From positions 569,351 to 633,350 of the forward strand of contig CAJNOP010000060.1 in NCBI GenBank assembly GCA_905250075.1: a DNA stretch of 64,000 nt. Direction: 5' to 3'. Below the pieces are notes generated by a model that was not told the DNA's origin, did not search any database, and saw only the letters and a list, made by a program, of their open reading frames with translations. Positions 12,462 through 25,272 of this stretch are shown here, piece by piece (the stretch's first letter is position 1; every line of letters begins with the position of its first letter). Position numbers and translations under genes: made by a program. Source of the DNA: Rotaria sp. Silwood1. Taxonomy: Eukaryota; Rotifera; Eurotatoria; Philodinida; Philodinidae.

Positions 12462-14492
12462 TCAGTGACAAAAGCTAAGATAATGATCATTTAATCCATG
12501 AATATTATTGACACATTGACGATGAAATTTATATAATGGAACGTGTTGATAAATTGTCCGATGTTCATTATTCATGTTTTCACAACGACCACGGTCAGGA
12601 CAAAATTCAGGATGTTCAAATTCATTTGAATGTCTGAGATCATTTTCAATCAATTCACATTTACTACCATACGAACATTTTTGAGGATGCCTGAACCAAA
12701 GCATATGTTGGCTATCATCTTTGTGTTTACATGGTGTCATATTATGTGCGTATGGACATAAAGGTGGATGTGAATATTCACGAGAATGCTGTTCATTTTT
12801 CAATTCATTACATTTTTCTCCATAAAGGCATAGGTTCAAATGAAAGATTCTAATATCACTTAATGTTATTTTCATAGTTGTTTGATTTAGAATTCGCCAA
12901 GATCCAATCATCATGTCGACAAGTTTATGTCGTTTTGGTTCTTTGTCTAAAGTATCGAGCAATTTTTGAAAAGGACGAAAGTTTTCAATTGGATTAAGAT
13001 TTTGGCCTGTATTATGATCATCAATAATAGCAAAAATAGATATATTTAAAATATCCAGCATAGTGTTCAATAACTGATTTGAACATTGCTGCAACATGCT
13101 TTGGTGGATTTCTAAACGTGCCGCAACCAAAGACAGATAGGACGAGACGTGCATGTTTTTGATGATACGCAATAGCAAATATGTTTGCAATTTTTTTTTC
13201 GCATACCAATAGAATATTTTGAAGTGAGAAGATTATTCTCAACTTTTGAATCGCGATAGTGAGACATTACAATAGCACACACATCGTACACAGGTATTTC
13301 CACGAAAGCATAGCCAGTATTTTCGGGTTGCCGAAAAACTGTCAATCCCAATGTATAAATTGCTCCGAACTCATCCATTGGATCTAGAGTACCATGTTCA
13401 GCTAAAGATTCTAGTTCACAATTCGAATTACAATAGAACCGAGCCGTTGGTTTTCCGTCATGTAGTTCAAGATCGAGGCTTTGAAAGTAATTCGAACGAC
13501 GAAAAAGTGCCTCTTCTTGAGTTTCACTACCTCGTTTGTAGCCACTACCTGGATACTTCGTATTAGCCATATTGAGAAGAACTGGTCGACAGCCTTTGCT
13601 TACTAAATCCTGGTAAACTATCAAACAATCCTCATTGACTACTCTAACCGATGTCGGTGCATAAGGAAATTCTGTTGCATGTGACAACAAAGTTATCTTA
13701 ACATGTTGCAACTTTGACTTATGCTTATAAAGAATAGTTTTTAATCGATCCGGTTTTAATGTGATTTCTTTTTCACCAATATAATAAGAACCTCTTTTTA
13801 CTACTCCAGTCGTATTCAACATTACTGTCATTTGTAATAGATGCTGTTGAAGGTTGCATAGGTTTTCATATTTGTCTTGATTTTTTCTATGAATCTTATG
13901 GTCATCCGATGCAGTGTTTTATCCAGGATTTTTTTTCCGGAGGGGCGATTTGGAATTTCGGGGGGGCGAAAAATTATTTCCGGGAGGGCAAGCCACGTGT
14001 TCATAGCACGATGATCACAAGTTTCGGGGGGGCGAACTCGATTTTCGGGGGGGCGCGGCCCCCCCGAGCACCCCTCTGGATAAAACACTGATCCGATGTC
14101 CAACGGCGAAACTGTTCTAAAAGTGCTCTTGAATTCCATTGAAGTCGAAATATATGATGTTAAGGATTAGAAACAAATGGCATTATGTCGGGTTTATAAT
14201 CGCACATTTCTGTTTCGTACCAATTTTCAGCATCAATTTCATTATTTTCAGGGATAGTTGAAAATGTATAAGATTCAATAAACACTACATGATCGTCAAT
14301 ACGTAAAGCACCTTGATCAATACATTTCTTATAAATATTTTTATCCGAAAGTTCGAGAATGATATGCTCATGACTTGGCAATAGTTTGACAACGGTACCA
14401 CCAAAGGTTTTATGATCTCGAATGAATGATGTTGGTATGTCTTTAGACACGGGTCGTATCAAGAGGTGGCAAGCAAGATCATCTTTCTTCAT
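12462..14492 (-). pseudogene. broken RRM-like / PARG-like / PBZ-like gene
   Basis: Fossil of a multidomain ADP-ribose-related protein. Residues from 14492 to 14163 look RRM-like (GGTVVKLLPSHEHIILELSD; this assignment is weak). 13831 to about 13030 encodes a microbial-type PARG / macro-like domain. Its signature PGSGYKRGSETQEEALFRRS fits GGG-x6-8-QEE with GSG for GGG, and VFGCGTFRNPP lies further on. The C-terminal part has at least three PBZ-like units (C-x5-C-x6-8-H-x5-H), such as CPDRGRCENMNNEHRTIYQH. PBZ fingers bind poly(ADP-ribose) in known proteins. Lesions: an in-frame TAA at 14160-14162; a hAT MITE at 13912-14090 whose insertion adds 187 bp (not a multiple of three); and two apparent +1 shifts, at an A9 run (13191-13199) and a T5 run (13032-13036 on the opposite strand). 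The homopolymer shifts could be sequencing errors, but the stop and the MITE cannot both be explained that way. Confidence 0.75.
13912..14090. mobile_element. hAT-type MITE, G-rich, with 8-bp TSD
   Basis: 179-bp element with terminal inverted repeats CAGTGTTTTATCCAG...CTGGATAAAACACTG. It is flanked by a perfect 8-bp duplication ATCCGATG (13904-13911 and 14091-14098), the hallmark of hAT transposition. The interior has three GGGGGGGCG runs and a CCCCCCC run, unusual against the AT-rich background and possibly able to form G-quadruplexes. It interrupts the PARG-like gene remnant. Confidence 0.9.
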
Positions 14493-16429
14493 AATAACTC
14501 ATCCATCTAACAGAATTGAACTATGTACTGCTCACATTCGAACTGTACCTGATGTTATTACAAAGTATTGCCACTCACTTTTTTATATTGGATATGTATG
14601 ATTCTGTCGACATGTATGTATCAGAAGTTTGACTGCAAATAGCTTCTTTTAATCAAGCCAAAATTATCGTTCTTGGTATAAATCTTGAAAGAAAGCGCAA
14701 TCAGCTCGAAAATAGACGATTGCAAGACGATTTTCGACTAAGAATACCCTAATTGACGAAGCCATGAGTAGTTCATATTGCGGTTGGGATTATACATTAT
14801 ATAGATCAACCCATCGTCGGTATACATTATTAGTTGATGGAAGATGTTTCATATCTTTTCCATCGATGACAATATATGAGATAAGCTCGAGTTCATCTAC
14901 AAATGATACTGTCGTATTTTTGGATGGTTCAAAGTTGACACTGCTTTGTTTTGAATAAAACCATTGAATTTGATAGTTAATTTTTAAAGATATGATTAGG
15001 AAGTGCGCACATAGAAAATAAATAGTTTTAGAAAATTTTAATGAACAGTTACTGCGATCTGTAGAGGACGTCAGTTTTTGATCGAAGAAAGTTCTTGAGC
15101 TTAGTAGAGCTACTGTAATTTGTAGAGGATGTAAGCTATTGATTAGAGACATTGTTTAAATTTACTAGAGTAGTTGCGATCGGTAGACAACATAGGGTTT
15201 TTGTTGAGTGAAGATTTTCGTTACAAGACAAATTACTTTAATTGAGTAATGAATGGCATGAGTTTTTATTCAAATATAGATATTTTATATCAAAAGATGT
15301 GGTGAAATATAAAGAGGATGTAAACTTTTAACCAAAGAAGTTTTTGGTTGCGATGGTATGCAGAAAACTGTACATGATGTAAAGAATGATATGATGCTTT
15401 TTCTATAAATAGTGATTATCAAGTATTATATGAAATAAAAGTATAGATGCGTATAACAACTGGTCCTGAAAACAATTTGAGTCTTAAAATAAATTATTAT
15501 CTTCTATTGAATGTAAGATGAGATTTGAGAAAGAGAACTACATATTGCAGATCGATATTGGCTAGCTCTTTTGTTATTTTTATTGATACAGTTATACTCA
15601 AAATGCATCAGCATGAGTCAACGATTTCGGGCTTAGCTAAGAACGGTTTGAATTAAAGTCACGCCGAGAGTTCACAGAGGTTTTATCATAATTTATCGTG
15701 TTGACTCAATATTTATTGCGCGTGTAAGGTGGACGAATAGGGGTATATGCATAAGAAAAGATGCTCACTAATGTCCATATTTTAAATCACTCATCTTTGA
15801 ACATCGTTTTTTGTATTTTTTATTTTTGTATATAAATGCTCTTGCATACCGACTAGTTGACGCCCATTTTATGCTTGATTCCATGTTGTAATTACAATTA
15901 GATAGAGCGTTCAAGTTCAAAGAAACCTCATGATATTCATAATAACAATTATGTCGAGTGAACTCCATATATTGCAGTTATTTTTAGAAAATCAAGGAAA
16001 TTTAATCAGTTGGCGAAAAATACTATAACGTGAAAAGATATCTAGTCTTCCAAAATGGTAAAGTTCAAATTGATTTACGATCACTCAAACAACGATCTGG
16101 TTGAAAACTAGAAGAAATATCAAGAAAATACGCACAAATATACGCAATCTATCCTAAATCTATCAGTCGTCTCTCCATGTGCGAACATAAAAGTTTTTGA
16201 TTGTTTCGAATTGTTCACTTTGTTTCCATTCTTTTATTAAACAGTTCCAAGTCTCCATTCGCTAAGAGTTAGTTATCAAAGAGACAGATTACTTGCAACT
16301 GAAATACTTTGCTATTAGTTCAAATGGAAGAGAAAAACAATTTGTCTATCGAATGAAAACTTACTTGTATAGAATGTAACTCAGTCCCTTCCATGAATTT
16401 ATTGCACATATAATAACAAATCTTACTTA
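14493..16429. repeat. intergenic with degenerate ~63-bp repeat
   Basis: At about 15048-15215 phrases such as CTGTAGAGGACGTCAG, TTTGTAGAGGATGTAAG and CGGTAGACAACATAGG recur at about 63-70 bp, with a further weak copy near 15308. This looks like an old minisatellite. Open frames at 14764-15152 and 15768-15968 show no domain. No gene is supported. Confidence 0.35.
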
Positions 16430-17100
16430 CATTCTTTCTTCTTGTTATGTCTTCAAGAGGCGTTTCTTCAGCGCCCTTGAAAGGTGCGATGATTTTCCAA
16501 AAATATTATCTATCAGCTGCAGGATGTTTTTAGACACGGCACATCCTTTAAGTCTTTTAGCTTGCTACGATTGTATTGCATGATCTCTCATGGATTTTCA
16601 TATTTGATGAAAACAATGGAATCACTGATGAATTGACGTTTGAGAGTATCAGCTTGAACGGAATTGCAAGCGGTCTTGACGAGTTTATACAAGTCGTCAT
16701 TCTGCAAATCGAAAATATTCATTAGTAGTGATTTACGTAGTCATTATTAAAGTTAGTTACCGTCTATACAATGCTGGTGACAGGGAGATGACCGCGAAGA
16801 ATTGTTCGTTGATATGAAGCAGTTGTACTAAAAGAGATGAACACAACGAACAAAAAAACGCACTCATCTATTGTTTATGATTTACTCACAAGACAGAATT
16901 CAATATACTGTCGTTTCAAGTGCATACATGTTTGAATAGTCCCGAGACTACTTCTACATTCAATGCAACTAGCATTCACTGACAATAAGCCATGTGAAAA
17001 TCATCTGAAGTACTTTCCAAAATAGTAACTATTCTATATATCTCATTGCAAACCATTATGGATGATAGAATCCATCTGTACGATCATTGATGAGCCTAAC
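16430..17100 (-). pseudogene. possible decayed multi-exon gene, unrecognised
   Basis: Minus-strand segments look exon-like. One encodes NDDLYKLVKTACNSVQADT and ends ...IVFIKYENP-stop (about 16585-16702). One encodes YQRTILRGHLPVTSI next to a potential GT donor (about 16765-16830). One has NASCIECRSSLG followed by GTGAGT (about 16885-16990), and one ends in TRRK-GTAAGT (about 16430-16500). The frames do not all join across the candidate splice sites and stops lie between them. I do not recognise a family, and this may be a decayed gene or chance. Confidence 0.3.
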
Positions 17101-17599
17101 GATTTTTCATTAACTTCTCGAAAATTTCGGCTTATATCTTCTGATTTGTTAATCACATCTGTCCATTCCTACTGACTTCACGCAGATTTCTCTTGATGAC
17201 TACTAATTTCTTGTAGATTCGTAGTGATTTCTGAATCATATGCGTTGGTTGTTGATGATCTAACTATATTGTGGGTGGATGAGGATGAACAGAAGATCTT
17301 CATTTACTCACATTCTCATCCACAAAGTAATTTGAATCTGTTATTCACTGCATACGTTTGGATTTTATTCTTTCTCCCTTTTCTTGTTTTTTTTTGTCAG
17401 TATCTGTTCTTCCTTTGATTCATTAATTGGATACTCTTTTATACATGAGTTCGTAAAATTCAATATTTTGAATGCGAGAATAAATAAGCAAAAAAAAGTA
17501 ATAATGCAAAACTTTACATGTCAATTTTTGCACACATATGAAAAATGAAAGTATATTCTGTTCCACTCCAATATAAGTGTCTGTTTACGTGATTTCTAT

Positions 17600-19313
17600 C
17601 TAATATTTGTCTTCAGCATCATCTTCGGTTTGAGATGCATCATCATCTTCTTCTCCATCGTCAAATGATCGATGACGTGTCTCCGGCAAAGTAGCAATCA
17701 CACCAGCCAATACTACAGTGAGTCCAGAATAAACATAATGCGTAATTCGATCATTTTTTTTGTCGACTGCAGTATTAATAATAGGTGCTACCATCGATCC
17801 AAAACTTCCAACAAAGACAAATATACCATTAGCTAAACCTCGCATATATGTTGGAAAAAGTTCGGGAACATAAAGCCAAGAAACTGATACAGCACCACTA
17901 ACTCCATATTTACCTATTTGTGAAATCACGGTAGCTATGACGGGATAAGAATCCGTTATGAATGGGACTATAAGTACAGAAGCCGCCGTCAACAATGCAA
18001 ACATAATCAGTGAATATTTTCTTCCCAGTGGTGTAGTAATTACAAGACCGGCAGTGAAGTAACCAATACCTTCGACAACAGCTCCGATGATAAAGTTCGT
18101 ATAAGGACTCAAAGCATCATTCATCGCACCTAGTCCATATGTAATTTTGGTGTATAGTAACATAGTGACAAATTCAATACAACCACACATGATCAATCTA
18201 GGTAAGAAACGTAAAACCTTTTCTCTTTTCTTTCTCTTTGCCTTGGTTTCGTTTTTTTTTACAATACGAGATTCTTCAATTAATTTAGTATAATGTGGAT
18301 ACCATTCACTTTCTTCACGATTATTGGTTTTGGCAATTTTTCGTAAACAAGCTTCAAGTTCATCATATTTCTTTCGACCATACAACCAATAGGGTGATTC
18401 TGGAATGAAGTAGAGATAGGGCACAGTGACAGCAAAATAAACGCTCATTAGCCATTTCAAATTAAGCCAATTACGAGCTGCATAGGCAAAGCCAGTGAAC
18501 ATAATTTCTCCTATTGTATATGCAATCATAGCAACACCAGCAGCAAAACTTGTGTGTGAAGATGATGTCAATTCCATGATAAGAAGAAAAACTATACCAT
18601 AAGGATCTATGCCAGATACCATTTGATTGATGATCAAGAGAATGAACCTGGAAAAAAAATCGATATGTATTTTATCATTGTACGACATGTGTTTTTTTTC
18701 ATATATACTTGGTATTGACACTCATTTTGACAAATTGGAGAAGCACTTGAGTGATAGCAGTAATTATATAAAGTCCCAAGCTCAAAGTTTGCAGAAGTCT
18801 TCTCCGTCCAATTCTGTCACTAATCGGCCCGGTGAGTAATACTGAGAATCTATATGGTGGCATTAAAAATTTATCAAATTGAAGGCAAATACTAAGAATA
18901 TTTATTTCTTACGTTCCAATCTCGTAGACTGTCGAAATCCATGTTTTCTTTATTGCATTGCTGCACACAAACTGTGCCTCTTCTGTGAATGTTTTTCCAA
19001 ATACATTTCGATCAAACACAAAGTCATTACATTGAGACCCATCGGCATAGTGGCAGTTAGATGAATTCATTATGAACGTAGCGATTAGAGATTGATGATC
19101 AGTATCATTGATTAATTGATACTGGTTATCGTCAGGCCATACATTTGATGGCAGTCGACATCGGAAAAGGGGCTCGGCAAGTCCAAAAACATAGTAGAAT
19201 CCGGTCATACCACTGCTAAAATCGAGGAGACATAACAAGGCAAAGTGCATCAATTGAAATCGACTGAAGTCACCACAACGCCTTAACACATTTTCCAACG
19301 ATATCTCGTCCAT
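17600..19313 (-). CDS. SLC22-type organic ion transporter (MFS)
   Basis: Predicted 529-aa plasma-membrane carrier of the SLC22 organic cation/anion family, by homology moving small organic ions. Three exons (18913-19313, 18709-18849, 17600-18647) join in frame. The exon 1-2 join gives GTFSVLLTGPISDRIGRRR, the MFS loop 2-3 signature. The N-terminus (MDEISLENVLRRCGDF) and the long Cys/Asn-rich first extracellular loop are typical of SLC22. The middle has PESPYWLYGRKK and a Lys-rich cytoplasmic loop. The later half has PELFPTYMRGLANG and ends LPETRHRSFDDGE, again family signatures. The tail is highly acidic. Length is near the usual 530-560. No lesion was seen. Substrate cannot be told from sequence. 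Confidence 0.9.
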
Positions 19314-22300
19314 TTTCGTATGATTTTTTTTAGATTACTGTGCTTTGAATGAGAACAAGTTAGTAGTTATACTGTTTCTATCGCATTAATAATTTTAACT
19401 TTGTTTTTGTCTTAGTTTGTTGATTAGACCGTGTTTAAATCCTAGTTCAACATGAAAGTACATATCATAGGTCGCATGTTTTATTGATGAAGATCAACAT
19501 ATTTTTTTTGAAGTGCTTTCTCGTTCTTTTCTCTTCTTTAGCATTCGTTTGTTTCATATTGATCCTAATCTCTATTTACTTACTGCCTTACAACTGTGAT
19601 TAGTGCAACTGTTTGAAAGAAGGGGAGAACGCTTGCTCCTTAAAAATAGCATCTTATTAGTGTGACTTGATTTCGTGCGCGTGATATACAATATGATAGA
19701 ACATACTTATCATTTTCTTCTTCAGTGCCAAGAACACTTTTCTTGATTCTCATTCTTCTGTATTGTATCTTTAGGGATATTAAGATTGATAGACATTTAC
19801 AAGCTGATCAGTAATAACTCTTAATAAATAATTTTCAATATTTGATGAACATATATCACACAGATATGAAGATAAACACGAATTATGTTATCGGTTGGAG
19901 TTTGGATCTTTGAGAATTTACTTTCACTACCTTGAGTTTTGACATTTCGCCACCGAATCAGAGATCCAAACCAATGGAAGAATCTCGATTTGATTTGGTT
20001 CGGTTCGGTTCATGATGAAGAAAAGAGAATTCCTTCATTGTCATGAGTGGAATGTATCTAAATCCTGCATAATATTTCACTTAAGCTTTCTTGTGCTTAC
20101 ATACTAAAATCTATCGATTTAGAGGAATTCAGACGGTTCAAATAGGAACTACAGTACATATTAGAACGTCAGTTTTATAAAAAGAAAAGTTATTTTTCTT
20201 ATCAATCGGTGCAGGTAGTCGTTTCTGCGTTTGCATAATTAAGGTTACTATAGGTATTATCTGCTTGGAGAAAGATGCAGATATTAGAAAAGGAAGTATA
20301 TAAACTTGTAATTTCAGTCAAAGTCTATCTCAATTCGTAAATCTACACTGTAGTTAGTAATCCCTAAACTTGGTTGAATCAATACCACAACGTTTGGACT
20401 AGAAAACCGCAATATTTGGTTTTTCAGTCGAGTTTTTTAAAGTCAGTTCTCATATCAATTAGCGAGTCAGGATATATAGTAGAGTAATAAATTGTCAAAT
20501 CTACAACTACGTATAACTGTGATACCGATCATGTAATCAAAGAAGCAAACACGCACCATTCTAATAATAGAACTTAATCTATTTGTCAACTAAAAAGGTG
20601 TACAATATTGATAACTTTAGATACTGCATAAAACAAGAAAGTTCTACTAGGTATTTGGAAAGAAAACTAATCATGACAACAGCTGCACATGGATCTGACT
20701 CCTCTAAAATTATTTATGTCAAAATAAATTAATAAAAGCTAGCCTTTTTTTAAAATAAAATACTACTAATAGTTGACTTAGTAGGCTTCTCACACAAAGA
20801 GATTCACCAGTTTGCAAAAGTACAAGGTATAGAAAATATAAGCCTTGCACTAAAGTGAGCTTGATTGCTCATATTTAAGACATAACAAAGGAATTTCTGT
20901 TGGATCAAATTGAGTTACCGAATAATTAAAGATTTCTTCGTCTCACTAATGAAAAGAAAGTTAATGGGCTTGATGAATAAGCAACTAAAGTTTGTTGAAT
21001 CTTTCCTGCTCTTTGTATTCTATATCAGATAGTTATTTTATTTCATATACAGTGGGTCCAAAAATTATTCGTTCGTTGCTCTAGTATCATTTTGTTTTTC
21101 GTACTATGTGTGAACAAACCTAGTCATAGAGAAATCAAACATTCTCTATAATGCTACCAGTTTTCTCCAGTATGTATACTGTTATATTTAGCCTTTCCAT
21201 TTTTTCTCTTTCTTTGCTGGTTATTTATTAAAAGCTTTCAGCGTCATCTATGCGGGATTCAACTAAGATGAAACTGGTTTAATCGTAAATGAGAGCCCCT
21301 ACTAAGCTTATCATAGACTGCAATAGAATGAAAAGAACACTGATTTATGTGACACTGTTTGTGAAGCACGTGAAAGATGTGTGACTTCAAATTTCTCACT
21401 ATATACTTCAACTATTGGCTTTCAACAAATGGTAATAGTGTCTTGTAATGAATGCATACTAATATGTCCTTGTGAAAATTTCCTTTACGAAATATCGTTG
21501 ACTTTTGATCCTCGTTAAAAAAAATATCAGCGACTTTTCGTCTTCGTAAAGAAATGCCTCCGACATTTCGTCCTTGAAAAATACTCTTCAGAGTAAACGT
21601 CCTTAGTGGAAATGTTTGTCATTCTCAATTGTTGTTTTCGAAATATTATGTCACTAGAACGTAGATGACGCTGTAATTCAAACACACTACGAGAGATACT
21701 TAAGTTATTTACATATGGAGCGGATTAAGTAAGAAGAAAGAAGTTTTATGAAATGATGATTAGATATATGTTTAGCATATATTATAGATAGCATTGCAAG
21801 ACATAATGATGATCGATGAGACAACATCTTGATCCTCATCACACCTAGCTGAACATACATCTTCTCCCTCAAGTTCAGCTAAACCTATCATCACAAAAGT
21901 ACAATCAAATAAACGTACATTAATACTAGCTATCAATAGTAATAATTTTCAAGTGGAAAAGATTTAATAAAGTTGCAATTTGCAACTAAGACTATCACGA
22001 ATTTTTAAGATATAACCATAGATTCGAAAGACGTTTAAATAAAAATCATTGCAATATATGATTGTTCACCAATTCGATTCGAAAAGAAATAAACATCAAC
22101 CATGATAGATATAATTATTTGAAGATTATCTGTAAAGCCACTAGAGTTCAGATGCCACTTAAAAACTATAGAAGAAAACGTTGGCCAAAATAAAGTCGAT
22201 ACTTTGATCTTTTCTCTAGTGCAGTGTTGGATACTTTCATCTGTTCAGTAAGGAAATGTTCTCTATAAAATTAGCAAGCATGTTGCTGAACATGCTTATA

Positions 22301-23281
22301 TCTCTAAATGGTTTAAAGTATGATTTGAAAACATCTCTGATAAATTGTGATTCGTATTTCAAAACTAGGTATGCTGCGTCCATATGATTGATATTCATCA
22401 TGCAGATTGTTGACACGATATTTGATACTGTTTGATGCGACGAATTATATGAAATTGAGCCATAGTCTTATTAAATGTTTCGTTGATATATTGAGAACGC
22501 TGTTATGTATGGATTTAGAAACTCACTATATCAAACGATACAAGCCCTACGTCATGATTGCAGAGGATGTCAATAGATTTCGTTCTACTGTAATCGTAGC
22601 AGCATTGTGTGATGACTCACAACTAGAATAGAGTAAACTATTTCAAGCGAGAGTGTGGTTGAGTATGGGCATGATCATTGAGATCATGTTCACATTCAGA
22701 CACTACACCTTCACAATAGCTTCACCGCATGAATGGTATCATCAACATTGAAAAAACCATAGTCTGTTGAATATATGTAATGAAAATGATCTACATAAAT
22801 ATGTTTGTGGGCATGGGTACAATCTTTGACACCTCGCTTTGACACACAGTACGCACATCCACGCTTATGCTCACACTCATACCCCACCTACAGGGATAAA
22901 ATAAAAGTAAACACAAAATGGTGAATGTTGCCGATGCATGGATAGGAATAGAATAGAATCATTCAGATCCCCGATTGACAAAAATATCTATTGGAAACGA
23001 TAATCTATGTTTCAACGCATCACTAGGCTTTCACTTGTTTTTGTAAGAACATTCTTCTCACACCCATACAGAAACCGACACGTTTTCATCAACACTCCCG
23101 AGTGTACTGACATCTACAGTCACAGCCTACGTTCCTGTACACGCAGATATCGCTATTCATTGTTGTAAATTATGTGTTTTTGATTTGTTTCAAGTTTCTT
23201 CTGAAACCACAACAACTTGATAAAAAGAACGAAAAGATTCGATGAAAACAAGCTCAATAGAAGTCGGAATAAGACCTCTTT
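19314..23281. other. intergenic with small inverted repeats, no gene recognised
   Basis: An inverted pair, GAGTTTGGATCTTTGA with TCAGAGATCCAAACC, lies at about 19893-19972 and may be a miniature element. At 22640-22900 the minus strand contains a Cys/His-rich peptide (CEHKRGCAYCVSKRG, then CTHAHKHIYVDHF) before a stop. It could be a zinc-finger gene remnant, but I cannot define exons. An open frame at 22407-22631 is not recognised. Confidence 0.45.
21048..21075 (+). mobile_element. solo Tc1-like terminal repeat (candidate)
   Basis: TACAGTGGGTCCAAAAATTA resembles Tc1-family termini (TA target plus CAGTG-start, TCCAAAA). No matching inverted end was found nearby, so this is at most a fragment. 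Confidence 0.35.
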
Positions 23282-24614
23282 TTACAGAAAAACATCCCAG
23301 ACTTCCGTAAATATCTTTCGACAAATAGGACAAACGGAATCAAGTTGTTGACGAATAGTTTCAGCACACTCAGAACAAGTGCACATATGTTTACATGGAA
23401 TAAAAAGGCAGCGAACAGTTCGTACGAGGCAAATCGAACAGTTGAATTGATTCGTTGTTTCATAGGACACTCGTGATGATAATTCGGTTGCTGAATGTTC
23501 TCTACTAGATGTTAGTCTCTTGGAGACTAATTGAGATGACTGTTGCTGTTTCTGAATTAATGAGAAGGGCATAACGCGTGTGCTGTTCTGAGATATCGTT
23601 GGCCGATCAGCAACAGTAAAGTAGCAATCATATTTGTGCGGTATCCGTTTTGAGTCGTACAAATAAACAAAGCCACCGTTGCGCGCTGGCATCCATATGG
23701 AACTATTCGGTTGAGAACTGTTCAATTCTTCATTCGGATTAATGAAGCAGTAATATTTGATACCGAGTTCTAACAATTCTGAAATCGTGACATCCTAAAA
23801 ACCAGATTGAAATGAAAGGTTCGCAGAGAAAAAAAACCAAGAGACATTTTAGCTAGATAAGATACCTGAAAACGTCCATCTTTGAACAAGTGTTCCGTGT
23901 ACTCTTCTTGCCATGGATAGGGACCATCAAAGTGTAGTCCGTTGTCTGCTTTGACAAGACAATTGATTTGCAAAGTTTTGAACGTGAAGTTATCGAACCG
24001 AAAGTAAGCAAATCCACCTAGGGCAACAAAAGTGTAGTTTGGATCACCGCTAGCCAACTTCTGATCAATTTTAGCCTTTTTCTTCTGAGATAATTGCGTT
24101 AATCCGACAGGCGGATAGACCCAACAGAAGTGAGTGGCATCGTGGGGTATATTTGCGGCGTCACGTGCTTCACCATTCAATGTAACACAAGCCATAGGCG
24201 CATGTTGACCAATATCTTGCATTTCAGGACAATTGGCAAGAGCTCTCAAGTGTCGACCGAATTCTACTTGATACATGTTTGATCCTTGTATGATAGATAG
24301 AGAAATGTTTGTCGTTCGAATACCTAGTTGAGATTATATCAAATGTAGTTTGTATGATTTTTGAATCTTCTAAACAACATACCGAAAGGTCCAAGTCGCT
24401 CAAGTCGACGTTCAGTCTGCTTGTGTACGGTGGATTCGAATGATTCAGAGATATACGCAGTCGGATTCGATAATTGACGCAGGAGATCATTGTCATATTG
24501 ACGATAGACCCAACCTATGCCAGTCTTGTAAAAAAGAACGCAGTCTTCTGCTATTTCTTCATTTTCCAGCTCACACACAACACTTGTTGGTACGTTTTTA
24601 AGTTGTCTCGACAT
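23282..24614 (-). CDS. RING-finger protein, probable E3 ubiquitin ligase
   Basis: Predicted 400-aa protein from three exons (24383-24614, 23866-24323, 23282-23794) that join in frame. The C-terminus is a C3HC4 RING of the type found in IAP, MUL1 and neuralized proteins. It starts CSICLVRTVRCLFIPCKHMC, continues CTCSECAETIRQQ and ends CPICRKIFTEVWDVFL. The spacing keeps the metal ligands, so E2 binding and ubiquitin transfer are likely. The N-terminal two thirds (with FYKTGIGWVYRQYDND and PHDATHFCWVYPP) and the Ser/Gln-rich linker before the RING are not recognised. Start chosen at MSRQLKNVPTS, the first Met of the open first exon. No lesion seen. Substrate unknown. Confidence 0.8.
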
Positions 24615-25272
24615 GTTTCGTTTCAGCTCTTCAACACACGCAATCTAAAACAAAGTTTACAAACGTGTGTCAACAATAAAGACAAAAAATTTCTTCATCA
24701 TAGTTTACATGCAATTTCCTCTCTAGAAGAACAAGCGAACTTCTCCTTCAAAAATGGTTTAAGAAAGAAAAAGATAAAGTACTAGTCTCTAACAGTCGCA
24801 AAGCTTTCATCTAACATATACCCTATTCTACAAGAAAAAGGGAATGAGAGAGAGAAGGAACGTATCACAGCAAGACAGCGGTCACATGAAGAAAATCGAA
24901 CAAGTTGCTGTAGACTTGGGTATCGATCTTAGAGAAGAAAATGGACACTACGAATGATGATTGTCCAATTGAAATGTGAAATGTCGATATTGAAGACGGA
25001 TGAAAGGATGATGCATGAACGAAACGAAATCAAACAGCGTTCAACTTCAGTTGTCTCGCCGTCTGTCTCGTATACAGGAGATTCATTCACATTTGTCTTT
25101 CATGATGAATTTCGCTTCCTACTGCAATTTTTTTATAGTCATCGTTCAATGGTCTTATGAAAGAGTAGTAGAATAATTAATACACCATGGTCTACAAGAA
25201 ATGTTGAGATAGTATCAAAGATGAAAAATGGCATGAGTGCATAACATAGTACTAGATGCTAGTGCACAGATA
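24615..25272. other. upstream region of the RING gene, no gene recognised
   Basis: Mixed-composition DNA with a purine-rich stretch near 24835-24860. Short open frames are not recognised. Confidence 0.5.
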
